NCBI GenBank assembly: GCA_018606805.1 | Contig: JAGYWI010000011.1 | Location: 41,890-105,889, forward strand | Source of the DNA: Candidatus Magnetomicrobium cryptolimnococcus | GTDB lineage: Bacteria > Nitrospirota > Thermodesulfovibrionia > Thermodesulfovibrionales > Magnetobacteriaceae | DNA length: 64,000 nucleotides | Direction of reading: 5' to 3' | Shown here: positions 15,836 to 25,403 of the stretch, in pieces | Position numbering within the stretch: position 1 is the first letter of the stretch | Layout: each line of letters starts with the position of its first letter | Translations under genes and position numbers: made by a program | The notes under the pieces: model-generated | Databases searched by the model: none | Told to the model about the DNA's origin: nothing | Seen by the model: the letters and a program-made list of their open reading frames with translations, nothing else

Positions 15836-17920
15836 ATGAAAAAAAATTATGTTAATAAATCACTATACTATAATTTATATATTGAAAGATTGTCTTTATT
15901 CAATGTCATAACCCATTTATTACCGTTGCTGCTAAAAAATAATAAGCTTAATTGTTATTATATCGATATTACAAATGAAGCACTTAAAACTATATCATTT
16001 TTAAAGCATTTTTTTAAATTCCGATGTGAAGAACTTAAGTTCAAATTGATAGATTTGCGTGATGGTCCTAATTCAGATTCTTATAGATATCAAGTTCCAT
16101 CAATAGATTTGTTTAAGGTTCGTCAGATGATTTCTAATAGTAATTTATACCAGTCTTTTTGTCATAAGAAGTATAATACACACAGGTTTCCTGAATATTT
16201 ACTTCAAGCAATTTCTAACAAGCATATGATTGACGACTGGAGAGCCCCTTATAAAGCCATTATGATTATTAAAATTGTTAATTGGCATATGAAAAAGCAT
16301 AATATTTTACGGAGTGTATTAGTGCTAAGACTACGTCCCTATATAGATGTTATAATTCAATACGCTCAAGAACAAAAATTTAGTATTAATATAAAATCCA
16401 ACCATGCATGGTTGCCCTATATTTTAAAACTAAAAAATGAGATAAAGAGATTCCCATGGTTAATTTTACTGGTCAAAAAAATAATATTTTTTTATCGTAC
16501 AAAACAATGGGTCTCCAACGCGTGGTATAGAGAAAACAAATCAGTAACTCAATCATTTGTAGCTTCTGTTGGAAGAGGACATTTTCATTTTGAAAATGAT
16601 GGATTAAATACGGATGCGTTTTTTTGTTTTCAATCAAAACTAAATCCTCGTAAGATTATTTTTCCATTGACAGCTTCACTTCCACAAGAGGTGCTCGAGA
16701 AATTGTTTTCAAAAGGATTCCAACCGATAAATGTTTATTATGCTTATAATGCTAATTTACCTGTATTTATTGGACCAAAGCAACTATATGTGCGTAAATC
16801 TTTTCCATCTATTATTAATAATAAAAAATCTTTTCCAGAAATATTTTCTGCCCGCTGTTGTATGAATGAGTACAACTATAGATATAGTTTTTGGAGAGAA
16901 TTTTTTACTAATAATGCAGTTAAGGTTTACTTGAGTTGGTATAGGTATGATGAAGATCATATTGCCATAGGTGATGCTATTCAAGAAACTGGCGGAATTA
17001 TGGCAATGTGGCAGCTAGCGTTAGATGTTTTGCCTTCAATTGGAATGTCTATTTTCACAGATGTTTATTTTGCTTTTTCCACTTGGGGAAAAAACATTGA
17101 GAATCAGATGGGATCAAAAATATCCTATTATGTTGCAACTGGATTTACAAAAGATTATGTTGCTCCTATGTTGAGAAGTCTTGCCTTGCAAAAGAGAAAA
17201 GAACTGCAGTCACATGGTGCAGAGAAAATCATCACAGTATATTGTGAAAATTCTTGTAGCGATGAAAGATGGAATTATGGTCATGACCTGCAGAGACAAA
17301 ATTATTATTTCATATTAGAAGAAGTGCTTAAAAAACCATGGTTAGGTGTAATATTTAAACCAAAAGCCCCTCAGACTTTAAGGAAAAGGCTCGGAGATAT
17401 AAATATGTTATTGGAAGAGGCAGAAAAGACTGGACGATGCTATGTATATGAAGATGTAAGTGTAAATGGATGTGCAAGTCCTTCGGCAATACCCCCTATT
17501 TTAGCTGCATTGTCGGCTGATATTGTTATTCATCCCCACTTATCTGCCGGCACCTGTGGATTTGAAAGTGCTTTGGAAGGCATTCCAGCAGTAATGATAG
17601 ATAGAGAAGGTTATAAGAGCAGCCCTCTGTATCAACTGGGTATAGGAAACGTGGTCTTTCCTGATTGGCCATCATGTTTGGCAGCAATTTTTGAGGATTG
17701 GAATTCAACAAATAAAAATCCATATTTTGGTTATTGGTCCCCACTGCTTAATGACCTTGATAATTTTCGTGATCGAAGAGCTGCAGAAAGAATGGGGAAT
17801 TATATACATTGGATGTTAGAAGGATTTGACCATGGATTTGACCGCGACACTGTTTTGGCTAATACAGCCGAGAGGTATTGTAAAAAATGGGGATATGATA
17901 AGATTGTTTCTATTCCTTAG
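15836..17920 (+). CDS. Large GT-B-like surface carbohydrate protein (function unassigned), copy 1
   Basis: The 694-residue protein has no signal peptide or clear membrane segment. The C-terminal part reads as a GT-B donor domain: IVIHPHLSAGTCGFESALEGIPAVMIDREG (given here in outline, about residues 562-592) has the acidic/serine layout seen in CMP- or UDP-sugar glycosyltransferases. The N-terminal third, rich in His, Tyr and basic residues, is not recognised. A second protein with comparable C-terminal design lies at 30391. A glycosyltransferase or capsule-type transferase is likely, but no family name can be given. Confidence 0.6.
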   Translation: MKKNYVNKSLYYNLYIERLSLFNVITHLLPLLLKNNKLNCYYIDITNEALKTISFLKHFFKFRCEELKFKLIDLRDGPNSDSYRYQVPSIDLFKVRQMISNSNLYQSFCHKKYNTHRFPEYLLQAISNKHMIDDWRAPYKAIMIIKIVNWHMKKHNILRSVLVLRLRPYIDVIIQYAQEQKFSINIKSNHAWLPYILKLKNEIKRFPWLILLVKKIIFFYRTKQWVSNAWYRENKSVTQSFVASVGRGHFHFENDGLNTDAFFCFQSKLNPRKIIFPLTASLPQEVLEKLFSKGFQPINVYYAYNANLPVFIGPKQLYVRKSFPSIINNKKSFPEIFSARCCMNEYNYRYSFWREFFTNNAVKVYLSWYRYDEDHIAIGDAIQETGGIMAMWQLALDVLPSIGMSIFTDVYFAFSTWGKNIENQMGSKISYYVATGFTKDYVAPMLRSLALQKRKELQSHGAEKIITVYCENSCSDERWNYGHDLQRQNYYFILEEVLKKPWLGVIFKPKAPQTLRKRLGDINMLLEEAEKTGRCYVYEDVSVNGCASPSAIPPILAALSADIVIHPHLSAGTCGFESALEGIPAVMIDREGYKSSPLYQLGIGNVVFPDWPSCLAAIFEDWNSTNKNPYFGYWSPLLNDLDNFRDRRAAERMGNYIHWMLEGFDHGFDRDTVLANTAERYCKKWGYDKIVSIP

Positions 17921-17938
17921 ATAAACCAGAGTACTTAA

Positions 17939-18868
17939 ATGAAACAAATAGCATTAAAAGGACACTCAGGATGTAAGATTTATTTAAATATTCCTTCCAA
18001 AGGAAAGCCGTTTGTTAGAAAGATTTCTAAAGACATTCAATATAATGAGAGATTAAGAAATCAATGTAATAGACAGAGAGAATATAAAAGTAATTATGCA
18101 TATGTACCACAAGTCTTAGAAGAAGGTAAAATAAATAATTTGTATTATTTTGATATGGAGTATATCCGCGGTATTAATATGACATTTCTTTTAAGCTCTT
18201 GTTCTATTAATACATTAGATAACATAGCTAAGTTATTAATTAATATAGTTAATGAAAATAAAAATAAAGAACAATATTACAATACTAATGTAAGTGATAT
18301 TGTAGATAAAAAGTTAAGAAAAATGTCGCATACTTTAAGTGTTTTTAAAGATAACAAAATAATAAAAAGTGTATTTAATATGTTATCAGACAATAATTGG
18401 TCAAAAATTGTTTGCTCCCGTTCTCATGGAGATTTAACACTTGAAAATATAATATACAGTAATGATGGCAAATTTTATTTGATTGATTTTTTAGATACAT
18501 TTATAGAAACGTGGATAGGTGATGTAAGTAAAATATATCAGGATTTGCTTGTTGGGTGGTCATTTAGGAATGAAATCATAAAAACAAAGCCTACATCAGA
18601 AAATATAAAAGTAAGGGTTCTATTATTAGGTAAACAATTTAGTTGTATGTTAAGCGATATTATTGATGATAATAAAATTTGGGAAGATATTTTTTGTTTT
18701 TTGTTGTTTGATCTATTAAGGATTATCCCTTATATACAAGATGAAGCAATATATTCTTTTGTTATGAAATCAATGGAAGAAGTTCTATGTATAGCCGATA
18801 AAGGAGGGTTGTATGGGCACATTAATAGTACCATGTGCTGGCCGATCTACGAGATTTCCAGGGGTTAG
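17939..18868 (+). CDS. APH/choline-kinase-fold sugar or alcohol kinase
   Basis: SHGDLTLENIIY (H163, D165, N170) and FYLIDFLDTF (D183, D186) are the Brenner and metal-binding motifs of aminoglycoside-phosphotransferase-type kinases. At 309 residues it is family length. Its final 56 bases overlap the start of the next gene, a nucleotidyltransferase-HAD fusion, implying translational coupling. The pair could phosphorylate and then nucleotide-activate one small molecule such as a sugar or amino alcohol. The antibiotic resistance role of relatives is unlikely here given the glycan setting. Confidence 0.75.
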   Translation: MKQIALKGHSGCKIYLNIPSKGKPFVRKISKDIQYNERLRNQCNRQREYKSNYAYVPQVLEEGKINNLYYFDMEYIRGINMTFLLSSCSINTLDNIAKLLINIVNENKNKEQYYNTNVSDIVDKKLRKMSHTLSVFKDNKIIKSVFNMLSDNNWSKIVCSRSHGDLTLENIIYSNDGKFYLIDFLDTFIETWIGDVSKIYQDLLVGWSFRNEIIKTKPTSENIKVRVLLLGKQFSCMLSDIIDDNKIWEDIFCFLLFDLLRIIPYIQDEAIYSFVMKSMEEVLCIADKGGLYGHINSTMCWPIYEISRG

Positions 18869-19868
18869 ACCAAAATGGATGTTGACATATCCTGATGGTA
18901 AATTAATGATTCAAAAATCTATAGAGGGACTGTTAATCAAAAACTTAGAAAGGATTATTATCACTATTGTCAAAGAACACTGTGATAAATTTGATGCAGA
19001 TATATGGTTAAAAAATGCCATTGGAAATGATATAGAAATATGTATTTTGGATGCTTATACTTCTTCGCAGAGTGAAACTGTCTCATTAACAATTAACAAG
19101 ATGAATGTGAGCGGTGGATTTATTTCCAAGGACTCAGATGGATATGTAGAGGTAGAAATTAGTGAGTTTGAAAATTTCCTTGTTGGTGCAGATTTAAAAA
19201 AAAATATGGAAGTTTCAAATGTAGCAGGTAAAAGTTTTATTATTCTTAATGAGCAAAATATGGTTAATGATATTATTGAAAAATCTGTATGTTCAAATAT
19301 AATTAATATAGGTGTTTATGGTTTTAGCTCGGCACAGGATTTTCTTGAAGCACAAGAGGTTGTAAAGCAAGCTTGGAACTCTGCAAAAAGTGAGATATAT
19401 TTAAGTCATGTTGTATCCTATATGATAGGACAGGGCAGTTTTTTTTCATATAAAGAAGCTGTTAACTATGAGGATTGGGGATTGCTTAGTGATTGGAATC
19501 GTTCAATTAGTCGGAAGAAAACATATTTTATAGATATTGATGGTGTGGTTTTTAAAAATAAAGGACGGTATGGAAAGGTAAACTGGAGTACAGCTGATGT
19601 TCCACTTGAGAATAATGTTAAGACGATTAAAAAAATAGCTGAAAAGGGTGGTCAAATTATTTTTTGTACTGCCAGAGTAGAACAATACAGGGAAAAAGTA
19701 GAACAATCTCTTAGGGCATTAGACATTTCGTGGCATAGCATAGTAATGGGATGCAATCATTCTCAGAGGGTTCTAATTAACGATTATTCCAATACAAATC
19801 CTTATCCATCTTGTACCGCTATAAATTTACAAAGAGATAGTGATACCTTAGAGGACTATATTTTATAA
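18813..19868 (+). CDS. Nucleotidyltransferase-HAD phosphatase fusion
   Basis: Residues 4-24 (IVPCAGRSTRFPGVRPKWML) are a nucleotidyltransferase glycine/arginine loop with the PKW lysine. Residues 236-351 are a HAD domain with YFIDIDGVVF (D241, D243), IIFCTAR and a late VLINDYS acidic motif. Start ATG 18813 has GGAGG 6 bases upstream, inside the kinase gene. The middle of the protein (about 95-215) is reduced compared with normal sugar nucleotidyltransferases. The three-step set of kinase, nucleotidyltransferase and phosphatase suggests activation of one unusual building block. Confidence 0.78.
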   Translation: MGTLIVPCAGRSTRFPGVRPKWMLTYPDGKLMIQKSIEGLLIKNLERIIITIVKEHCDKFDADIWLKNAIGNDIEICILDAYTSSQSETVSLTINKMNVSGGFISKDSDGYVEVEISEFENFLVGADLKKNMEVSNVAGKSFIILNEQNMVNDIIEKSVCSNIINIGVYGFSSAQDFLEAQEVVKQAWNSAKSEIYLSHVVSYMIGQGSFFSYKEAVNYEDWGLLSDWNRSISRKKTYFIDIDGVVFKNKGRYGKVNWSTADVPLENNVKTIKKIAEKGGQIIFCTARVEQYREKVEQSLRALDISWHSIVMGCNHSQRVLINDYSNTNPYPSCTAINLQRDSDTLEDYIL

Positions 19869-19880
19869 GGATTGTTTAAT

Positions 19881-20816
19881 ATGCAAAAAAAAAATAATTT
19901 AATTACGTATGTATATTTAGAAACATCAAATGTTTGTAATTTAGATTGCGTATACTGCAATAGAAGGAATGTTGTAAAAACCCCCACATATATGTCTCTT
20001 AAACAATGGGATATAGTATTAGAGAAATTATCTATATATCCAATAAGCGAAGCAAAACTTATGGGTTTAGGTGAGCCTTTTTTTCACCCTGATTTCCATA
20101 ACATATGTAAAAATTTTAAAGGTATCTTCCCTAATGCCTTCACAATCACTGCAACGAATTGTCAGTATCAATTAAATGATAATTTTATAAAAACTCTTCC
20201 TTATATAGATATCTTGTATCTTTCCATTGATGGATATGAAGAAAACTATGAAAGATTTAGACCTAAAGCAAGTTGGGATAAATTAATAAAATTCCTTGAT
20301 GACTTAACAAAACTAGATCGAGGCAAGACTAGAATAACTATTAACTATGTTGTAAATAATATGAATTATAAGGACATAGAAAAAATACATAAAATGGTTT
20401 TATCGAAATACAACTATATTGAAGAGGTAAGGCTTAATATTGCGCAGTGGTGGAGTGAAGATGAAGAATGTAATATGGATTCTATAAGTAAAGAACTTAT
20501 TAATACGTTAATTAAGTATAAAAAAAATGTAAAGGGTAAATCTCCATGGACATTCTCAGAATGTTTTTGGCCTATAAGGGGTTTTTATATGGATGTATAT
20601 GGTAATGTAAAAATTTGCTGTCTAAATACTTCAACAGAACCAATTGGCAATATATTTGAATCGAATATAGAAGAAATTAGACTCTCATCTAAGTTGCTTC
20701 AGGTTAGAAAAGAATGTAATAATGATACGCCTGGTCTTCATTGTAGAAAATGTGATTATAAGAGATTATCCCCTATTTTAGCACCTATATTTACCTTAAA
20801 TACAGCGGAGATATAA
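19881..20816 (+). CDS. Radical SAM enzyme with C-terminal SPASM-like cysteines
   Basis: SNVCNLDCVYC (C19, C23, C26) is the CxxxCxxC radical SAM iron-sulfur site. The C-terminal region has CFWPIRGFYMD, KICCLN and LHCRKCDYK, a SPASM-type auxiliary cluster layout. I chose ATG 19881 with AAGG 10 bases upstream; the frame also has a TTG at 19872. SPASM proteins modify peptides, sugars or aminoglycoside-like compounds (dehydrogenation, epimerisation). The gene sits 5 bases before a second radical SAM gene. Substrate unknown. Confidence 0.87.
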   Translation: MQKKNNLITYVYLETSNVCNLDCVYCNRRNVVKTPTYMSLKQWDIVLEKLSIYPISEAKLMGLGEPFFHPDFHNICKNFKGIFPNAFTITATNCQYQLNDNFIKTLPYIDILYLSIDGYEENYERFRPKASWDKLIKFLDDLTKLDRGKTRITINYVVNNMNYKDIEKIHKMVLSKYNYIEEVRLNIAQWWSEDEECNMDSISKELINTLIKYKKNVKGKSPWTFSECFWPIRGFYMDVYGNVKICCLNTSTEPIGNIFESNIEEIRLSSKLLQVRKECNNDTPGLHCRKCDYKRLSPILAPIFTLNTAEI

Positions 20817-20821
20817 TTATC

Positions 20822-22207
20822 ATGAAGATATTGCTTATAGTTATTGATAAAGAATCTCATGTGAATTTTTTCCCATTAGGAATTGCTTATCTTTCATCGT
20901 CAATTATTAAATATGGGTATAATGATTTAACAATATTTAATCAAGAGGTATATCATTATAAAGACGAATATATAAAAATTTTTAATAATGAAGGAAATTT
21001 TGATGTTATAGGGATTGGATTTTATGGTTATCAACAGTATAAAAAAGCAGTTAGCCTTTTTAAGCATATTCATTATGCCAAACATCGTCCAATTTTGGTA
21101 CTTGGAGGACATGGACCAAGTGCAGCTCCTGAATTTTTCTTAAAGAAATTAAATGCAGATGTTATAGTTATTGGTGAAGGGGAAAAGGTTTTCTGTAATC
21201 TGCTTGATGCTATAGCAGGAAGCAGCCCTTTTAGTGCAGTAAAGGGGATAGCTTATAGAGATGGGGATAGGGTTATTATTAATGATAGAGAAGCTGTTAT
21301 TTCTAATCTTGATGATCTTCCTTTTCCAGCATGGGATAAGTTCCCAATGGAACACTATGTCATGGAAAGACATATAGCAGCAAAGCACACTGATCGGTGT
21401 TTTCCAGTATTAGCAAGTAGAGGTTGTATGTATAATTGTAATTTTTGTTATAGGATGTATAAAGGGTACAGACTGAGAAGTGTTGAAAGTGTTGTTGAAG
21501 AAATAAAAAAACTAAAGAGGGATTATTCAATTACCCATATAACATTTGCTGATGAAAACCTAATGTGTACTGAAAATAATGCCCTTGATTTTGCTGAAGG
21601 TATGGCTAAAGCAAAGCTTGGGATAAAATGGAATTGCATGGGCCGACTAAAAGTGGCAAAACCTCATGTATTAAAAGCCATGAAGGAGGCTGGTTGCACA
21701 TATGTTAATTATGGGATAGAATCTTTGGATCAACATGTTTTAGATTTAATGGATAAGAAACAAACAGTGGAGGAGGCATACGAGGGCGTTGAAAATACAA
21801 TTAATTCTGGTTTATTACCTGGACTAAACATAATATGGGGGAATTTGGGTGATAATGGGGAGACGCTGCGAAAAGGTGTTGAATTCCTTAAAAGATATAA
21901 TACAAGCGTCCAAATGAGGACTGTAAAACCAGTTACACCATATCCTGGAACTAAACTTTTTGATATAGCTATTGAAAGAGGATTGCTTAAAGATGTAGAA
22001 GATTTTTATAACAAATATACAAACTCTGACAGACTTACTGTAAATTTCACAGAACTGCCTGACAATGAATTTTATAAATTACTTTTTGAAGCAAATAAAG
22101 AGGTAGCTGAAAGTTATTATAAAACGATTTCTGATGTAACTGTAGAGGGATTTAGAAGATGCTATTTCGAAAACGATTTATCATTTAGAGGGCCCAGACA
22201 TAGATAA
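20822..22207 (+). CDS. B12-binding-domain radical SAM enzyme
   Basis: Residues 1-150 resemble a cobalamin-binding domain (HRPILVLGGHGPSAAPEFFL, ADVIVIGEGEKVF), although the DxHxxG His motif is not obvious. SRGCMYNCNFCYR (C202, C206, C209) is the radical SAM cluster site, followed by ADENLMC and GIESLDQHVLDLMDK. At 461 residues it matches the B12-radical SAM class, members of which methylate or rearrange inert carbons. Its placement among sugar-modifying genes suggests C-methylation or similar tailoring, but this is inferred. Confidence 0.86.
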   Translation: MKILLIVIDKESHVNFFPLGIAYLSSSIIKYGYNDLTIFNQEVYHYKDEYIKIFNNEGNFDVIGIGFYGYQQYKKAVSLFKHIHYAKHRPILVLGGHGPSAAPEFFLKKLNADVIVIGEGEKVFCNLLDAIAGSSPFSAVKGIAYRDGDRVIINDREAVISNLDDLPFPAWDKFPMEHYVMERHIAAKHTDRCFPVLASRGCMYNCNFCYRMYKGYRLRSVESVVEEIKKLKRDYSITHITFADENLMCTENNALDFAEGMAKAKLGIKWNCMGRLKVAKPHVLKAMKEAGCTYVNYGIESLDQHVLDLMDKKQTVEEAYEGVENTINSGLLPGLNIIWGNLGDNGETLRKGVEFLKRYNTSVQMRTVKPVTPYPGTKLFDIAIERGLLKDVEDFYNKYTNSDRLTVNFTELPDNEFYKLLFEANKEVAESYYKTISDVTVEGFRRCYFENDLSFRGPRHR

Positions 22208-22252
22208 TGTTATTCATAATTATAATTTTTATAAAGCAAAGGATATGATGAA

Positions 22253-23320
22253 ATGCTGAAATGTAAGCCATGGCTTAATAATATAATAAGAATTCCTAAT
22301 CCAAAGGTAAAAAGACATAATAGTATACGATTAGATAGAAGTGAAAGAGTGGTTAGGTTTAGTGAGGAGTTTTTTAATACTTTTATTAAATCGATAACTC
22401 AGGAAGATATTATGGCATATCCTGAGACAGATGCCCTTATTAACAGACTTTGTGAATACCATAGGGTTAGCGAGGATAACATTTTTTTAGCACCTGGTGC
22501 TGATGCAGGGATTAAATCCTTCTTTGAGATAGCCGTATCACCAGGTGATGAGGTGATTATAACAGAACCAAGCTTTCCAATGTATAGTGTATACACAAAC
22601 CTTTTTAATGCTAAGGTTGTGAAGGTTCCTTACATATCAAGAACTAACCTTGACTTTAACATGTTAATTGATTCAATAAATCAGAATACTAACCTATTAA
22701 CTATTGCCAATCCTAATAGCCCCATAGGAGATTATATTGAAACTGACAATATCGAAGAGGTTGTAAAAAAAAGCGCTATATACAATATACCAGTTTTAAT
22801 TGATGAAGCATATTGTGAATATTCACCTGGTACAGCAATTAAATTAATAGATAAATATGAAAATATTGGGATACTAAGAACCTTTTCCAAGGTCTTTGGC
22901 GGGGCTGGCATAAGGGTTGGGTATGTAATTGGCAATAAAGAATTAATTGGTAAACTATATAAATTTCGTTTAATGTATGAAGTTAATCAGATAGGTGTAA
23001 AGTTTGCGGTATATGCTTTAGACCACATGGATATTGCGTTAGAATATGCAGAAGACATCAAAAAGGAGCGCTCAATAATTGTGAAACGGTTACTGGATTC
23101 TGGATATGATGTTATACCGTCGCATACTAACTGGATTCACTTTCATGGCGGAGTTCTTAATATTAAGGTAATCGAGGTTTTTAATAAACATAAGGTATTA
23201 TTCAAAACAGATAGCAGGATTCCTTATGATAATAAAAAAGACTGGATACGTTTAAATATTGGACCTGGATTGTCAAATACACCATACATGTTAGATATTA
23301 TAAATAAAAACTTTATTTGA
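22253..23320 (+). CDS. Class I/II aminotransferase, HisC-like
   Basis: LAPGADAGIKSFFE, NPNSPIGDYI (N153), LIDEAYCEY (D184, Y187) and RTFSKVFGGAGIRVGY (K213) together are the PLP-site series of histidinol-phosphate-type aminotransferases. The 355-residue length is normal. RBS AAAGGA lies upstream of ATG 22253. No histidine genes are nearby, so a pathway-specific role (aminating or decarboxylating a small phosphate ester or amino acid) is more likely than histidine synthesis. Confidence 0.87.
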   Translation: MLKCKPWLNNIIRIPNPKVKRHNSIRLDRSERVVRFSEEFFNTFIKSITQEDIMAYPETDALINRLCEYHRVSEDNIFLAPGADAGIKSFFEIAVSPGDEVIITEPSFPMYSVYTNLFNAKVVKVPYISRTNLDFNMLIDSINQNTNLLTIANPNSPIGDYIETDNIEEVVKKSAIYNIPVLIDEAYCEYSPGTAIKLIDKYENIGILRTFSKVFGGAGIRVGYVIGNKELIGKLYKFRLMYEVNQIGVKFAVYALDHMDIALEYAEDIKKERSIIVKRLLDSGYDVIPSHTNWIHFHGGVLNIKVIEVFNKHKVLFKTDSRIPYDNKKDWIRLNIGPGLSNTPYMLDIINKNFI

Positions 23321-23328
23321 GAAATAAA

Positions 23329-24318
23329 ATGAAGATAGCGCTTTGTTTATATGGAGGAGTTGGTGGTTGGGGTGGTAGTTTTGGTATGGGGCAATATATT
23401 GATCCTATTATAGGGTATCTATCATATGAAAATATTCTGTTATCAAAATATGATGTAGATGTTTTTATTCATTCATGGTCAGATGACCTTAAATATGAAA
23501 TATTGAACATATATAAGCCTAAGAAATATAAAATAGAAAAACAGAAAGACTTTAGTAATCTTCAGCTGTTAAAGCATGATTTGAGAAAAAATACACTGAC
23601 ATATTTGCCATGGTGGAAATTACTATCTGCGAAAAAAACTAAAACGATAGATCATATTAGAGAAAACACTATAGCTGGTCACAGTAGATGGTATAGCAAT
23701 AAGGTATCGATTTCATTAAAGAAGATGTATGAAGATGAGAATAATTTTCAATATGATTTTGTTCTTCTATCCAGGTTTGACTTAATATTTTTTTCTGGAT
23801 TTAACTTTGAAGGGTTTAATCCAGATTATTTTTATGCCTCTCCTAGACCACCATGGACTGAGCCGTTCTATTTAAAAGGAAAGGCATTGCAGGACATGTG
23901 GTTTTTATCAAATTCAAACCTTATGGATAAGTTTTCAACACTTTATGATAATATTTATTCCTACAGCATGAGACCACCATTTGCTGCTTATCAGCATATT
24001 AATACATTCACGGACAAGGTAAAATATATTAAACATATAGTAGGGGACTATGATCTTGTCAGAAATATTAACAAAAAAACGATTAAGGCGAGGCTGCCGG
24101 AAATTAAAAACATCCACTCATTAATACCTGATGAATGTTGTATAGATAGGATTAGGAAAAAAACTTTTAGATATAAAATACGGTCTTTAATTGGGAATGG
24201 ATTAAGAGGTTTAAGTGTAGAGACATTAAATAAATTAAAATCATCAGATATTATTCCAAATAAATTAAAAAGACTTGTAGATGAAATTGCTAAAGATAAA
24301 CTTTGTACAATGGATTGA
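23329..24318 (+). CDS. Probable capsular glycosyltransferase-like protein (family without firm function)
   Basis: MKIALCLYGGVGGWGG followed by VDVFIHSWSDD resembles a family common in capsule and O-antigen loci, thought to be glycosyltransferases. FVLLSRFDLIFFSGFN near residue 150 gives an RxDxxF element that could hold a metal-nucleotide. I chose ATG 23329; a TTG at 23317 overlaps the previous stop. At 330 residues there is no signal peptide. Function remains tentative. Confidence 0.6.
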   Translation: MKIALCLYGGVGGWGGSFGMGQYIDPIIGYLSYENILLSKYDVDVFIHSWSDDLKYEILNIYKPKKYKIEKQKDFSNLQLLKHDLRKNTLTYLPWWKLLSAKKTKTIDHIRENTIAGHSRWYSNKVSISLKKMYEDENNFQYDFVLLSRFDLIFFSGFNFEGFNPDYFYASPRPPWTEPFYLKGKALQDMWFLSNSNLMDKFSTLYDNIYSYSMRPPFAAYQHINTFTDKVKYIKHIVGDYDLVRNINKKTIKARLPEIKNIHSLIPDECCIDRIRKKTFRYKIRSLIGNGLRGLSVETLNKLKSSDIIPNKLKRLVDEIAKDKLCTMD

Positions 24319-24360
24319 ATAATTCAAATAAGTAAAATAAAAATAGTTTGCTCTATAATA

Positions 24361-25401
24361 ATGAAAGAATTAATAAAAAAAGACGAATGCCCTGTGTTTA
24401 TTGCTGGTTATCCGAGGTCTGGTACAACTTGGCTACAAAGCATTATCTCATCACATCCTGCATATTACAGTGTGCCAGAAACAAAATTTTTTCAGTTTTT
24501 ATTTAATAAGCATACACAATGGACATTTCGTGATAAATGGCCTATTAAACCAAAGTACATTCCATGTAATTTAAATAATAAACAACTCATGGCTTTTTTT
24601 GAAAATTTAGATCAGTATCCTGATGTATATATAAAACCTGAAACAAGAAGAATACTATTGTTTATGGTAAAAGATCAACCAATTCCTATCAAAATCCTCT
24701 TGGAATATATAATGAAAGATACAGCAGAAATATTGAATATTAATACAAATGGGAAGCAGTGGATTGAAAAAACGCCACGGCACATCTTTTTTCTTGATTA
24801 TATTTTCAGACTCTGGCCAAAGGCAAAGGTATTATACATTAAACGTAATATTGCTGATATTGCATTATCAGAATATAAGACTTTTAAATATCCTTTAATA
24901 TTGACCATATGGGAAGCACAGGCCGTTGAGCAGTTTTTCAATAAATTTATAATAAGGAATGAAAAATATAAAGACAAGGTAATGGTTGTTTATTATGAAA
25001 ACTTACAAGAAGAAGTAACCTTGCAATCAATATTTAAATTTTTAAGTGTAGATCATAAAATAATAAATATTAAACAATTAATAAATAAATCAAAAGAAAC
25101 ATTTAGCATTATATATTCATCATCAGATATGAGCAATCACCAAAAAAAAATGACAACCAATAGTAATGATAAATACATACACGATAGATATTTATATGAA
25201 ATAGCAGAATTAGTTACATCAGGGAAACCACTATTTAATCTTTTTATTAAGAAAAAAAGTGATATAAACAAAATTAATAAATTTTATATAATGATACATC
25301 ATTATTATAAGACCATTTTTTTTCTTAGTAAAGTTAAATTAAAATCAGTTATAATTTTATTGTTTAGAAGTTTTAAATTTAAACCTATTGTGAGGTTTTG
25401 A
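24361..25401 (+). CDS. PAPS-dependent sulfotransferase, copy 2
   Basis: FIAGYPRSGTTWLQSII (residues 13-29) is a textbook 5'-phosphosulfate loop, and KVLYIKRNIADIALSEYKTF near 160-180 is the 3'-phosphate binding segment with Arg and Ser. IEKTPRHIFFLDYI is also typical. At 346 residues it is a full-length enzyme. The C-terminal 50 residues are rich in Lys, Tyr and Phe and may associate with membrane. It would sulfate the glycan or a sugar acid intermediate. A 42-base gap precedes it. Confidence 0.88.
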   Translation: MKELIKKDECPVFIAGYPRSGTTWLQSIISSHPAYYSVPETKFFQFLFNKHTQWTFRDKWPIKPKYIPCNLNNKQLMAFFENLDQYPDVYIKPETRRILLFMVKDQPIPIKILLEYIMKDTAEILNINTNGKQWIEKTPRHIFFLDYIFRLWPKAKVLYIKRNIADIALSEYKTFKYPLILTIWEAQAVEQFFNKFIIRNEKYKDKVMVVYYENLQEEVTLQSIFKFLSVDHKIINIKQLINKSKETFSIIYSSSDMSNHQKKMTTNSNDKYIHDRYLYEIAELVTSGKPLFNLFIKKKSDINKINKFYIMIHHYYKTIFFLSKVKLKSVIILLFRSFKFKPIVRF

Positions 25402-25403
25402 TT

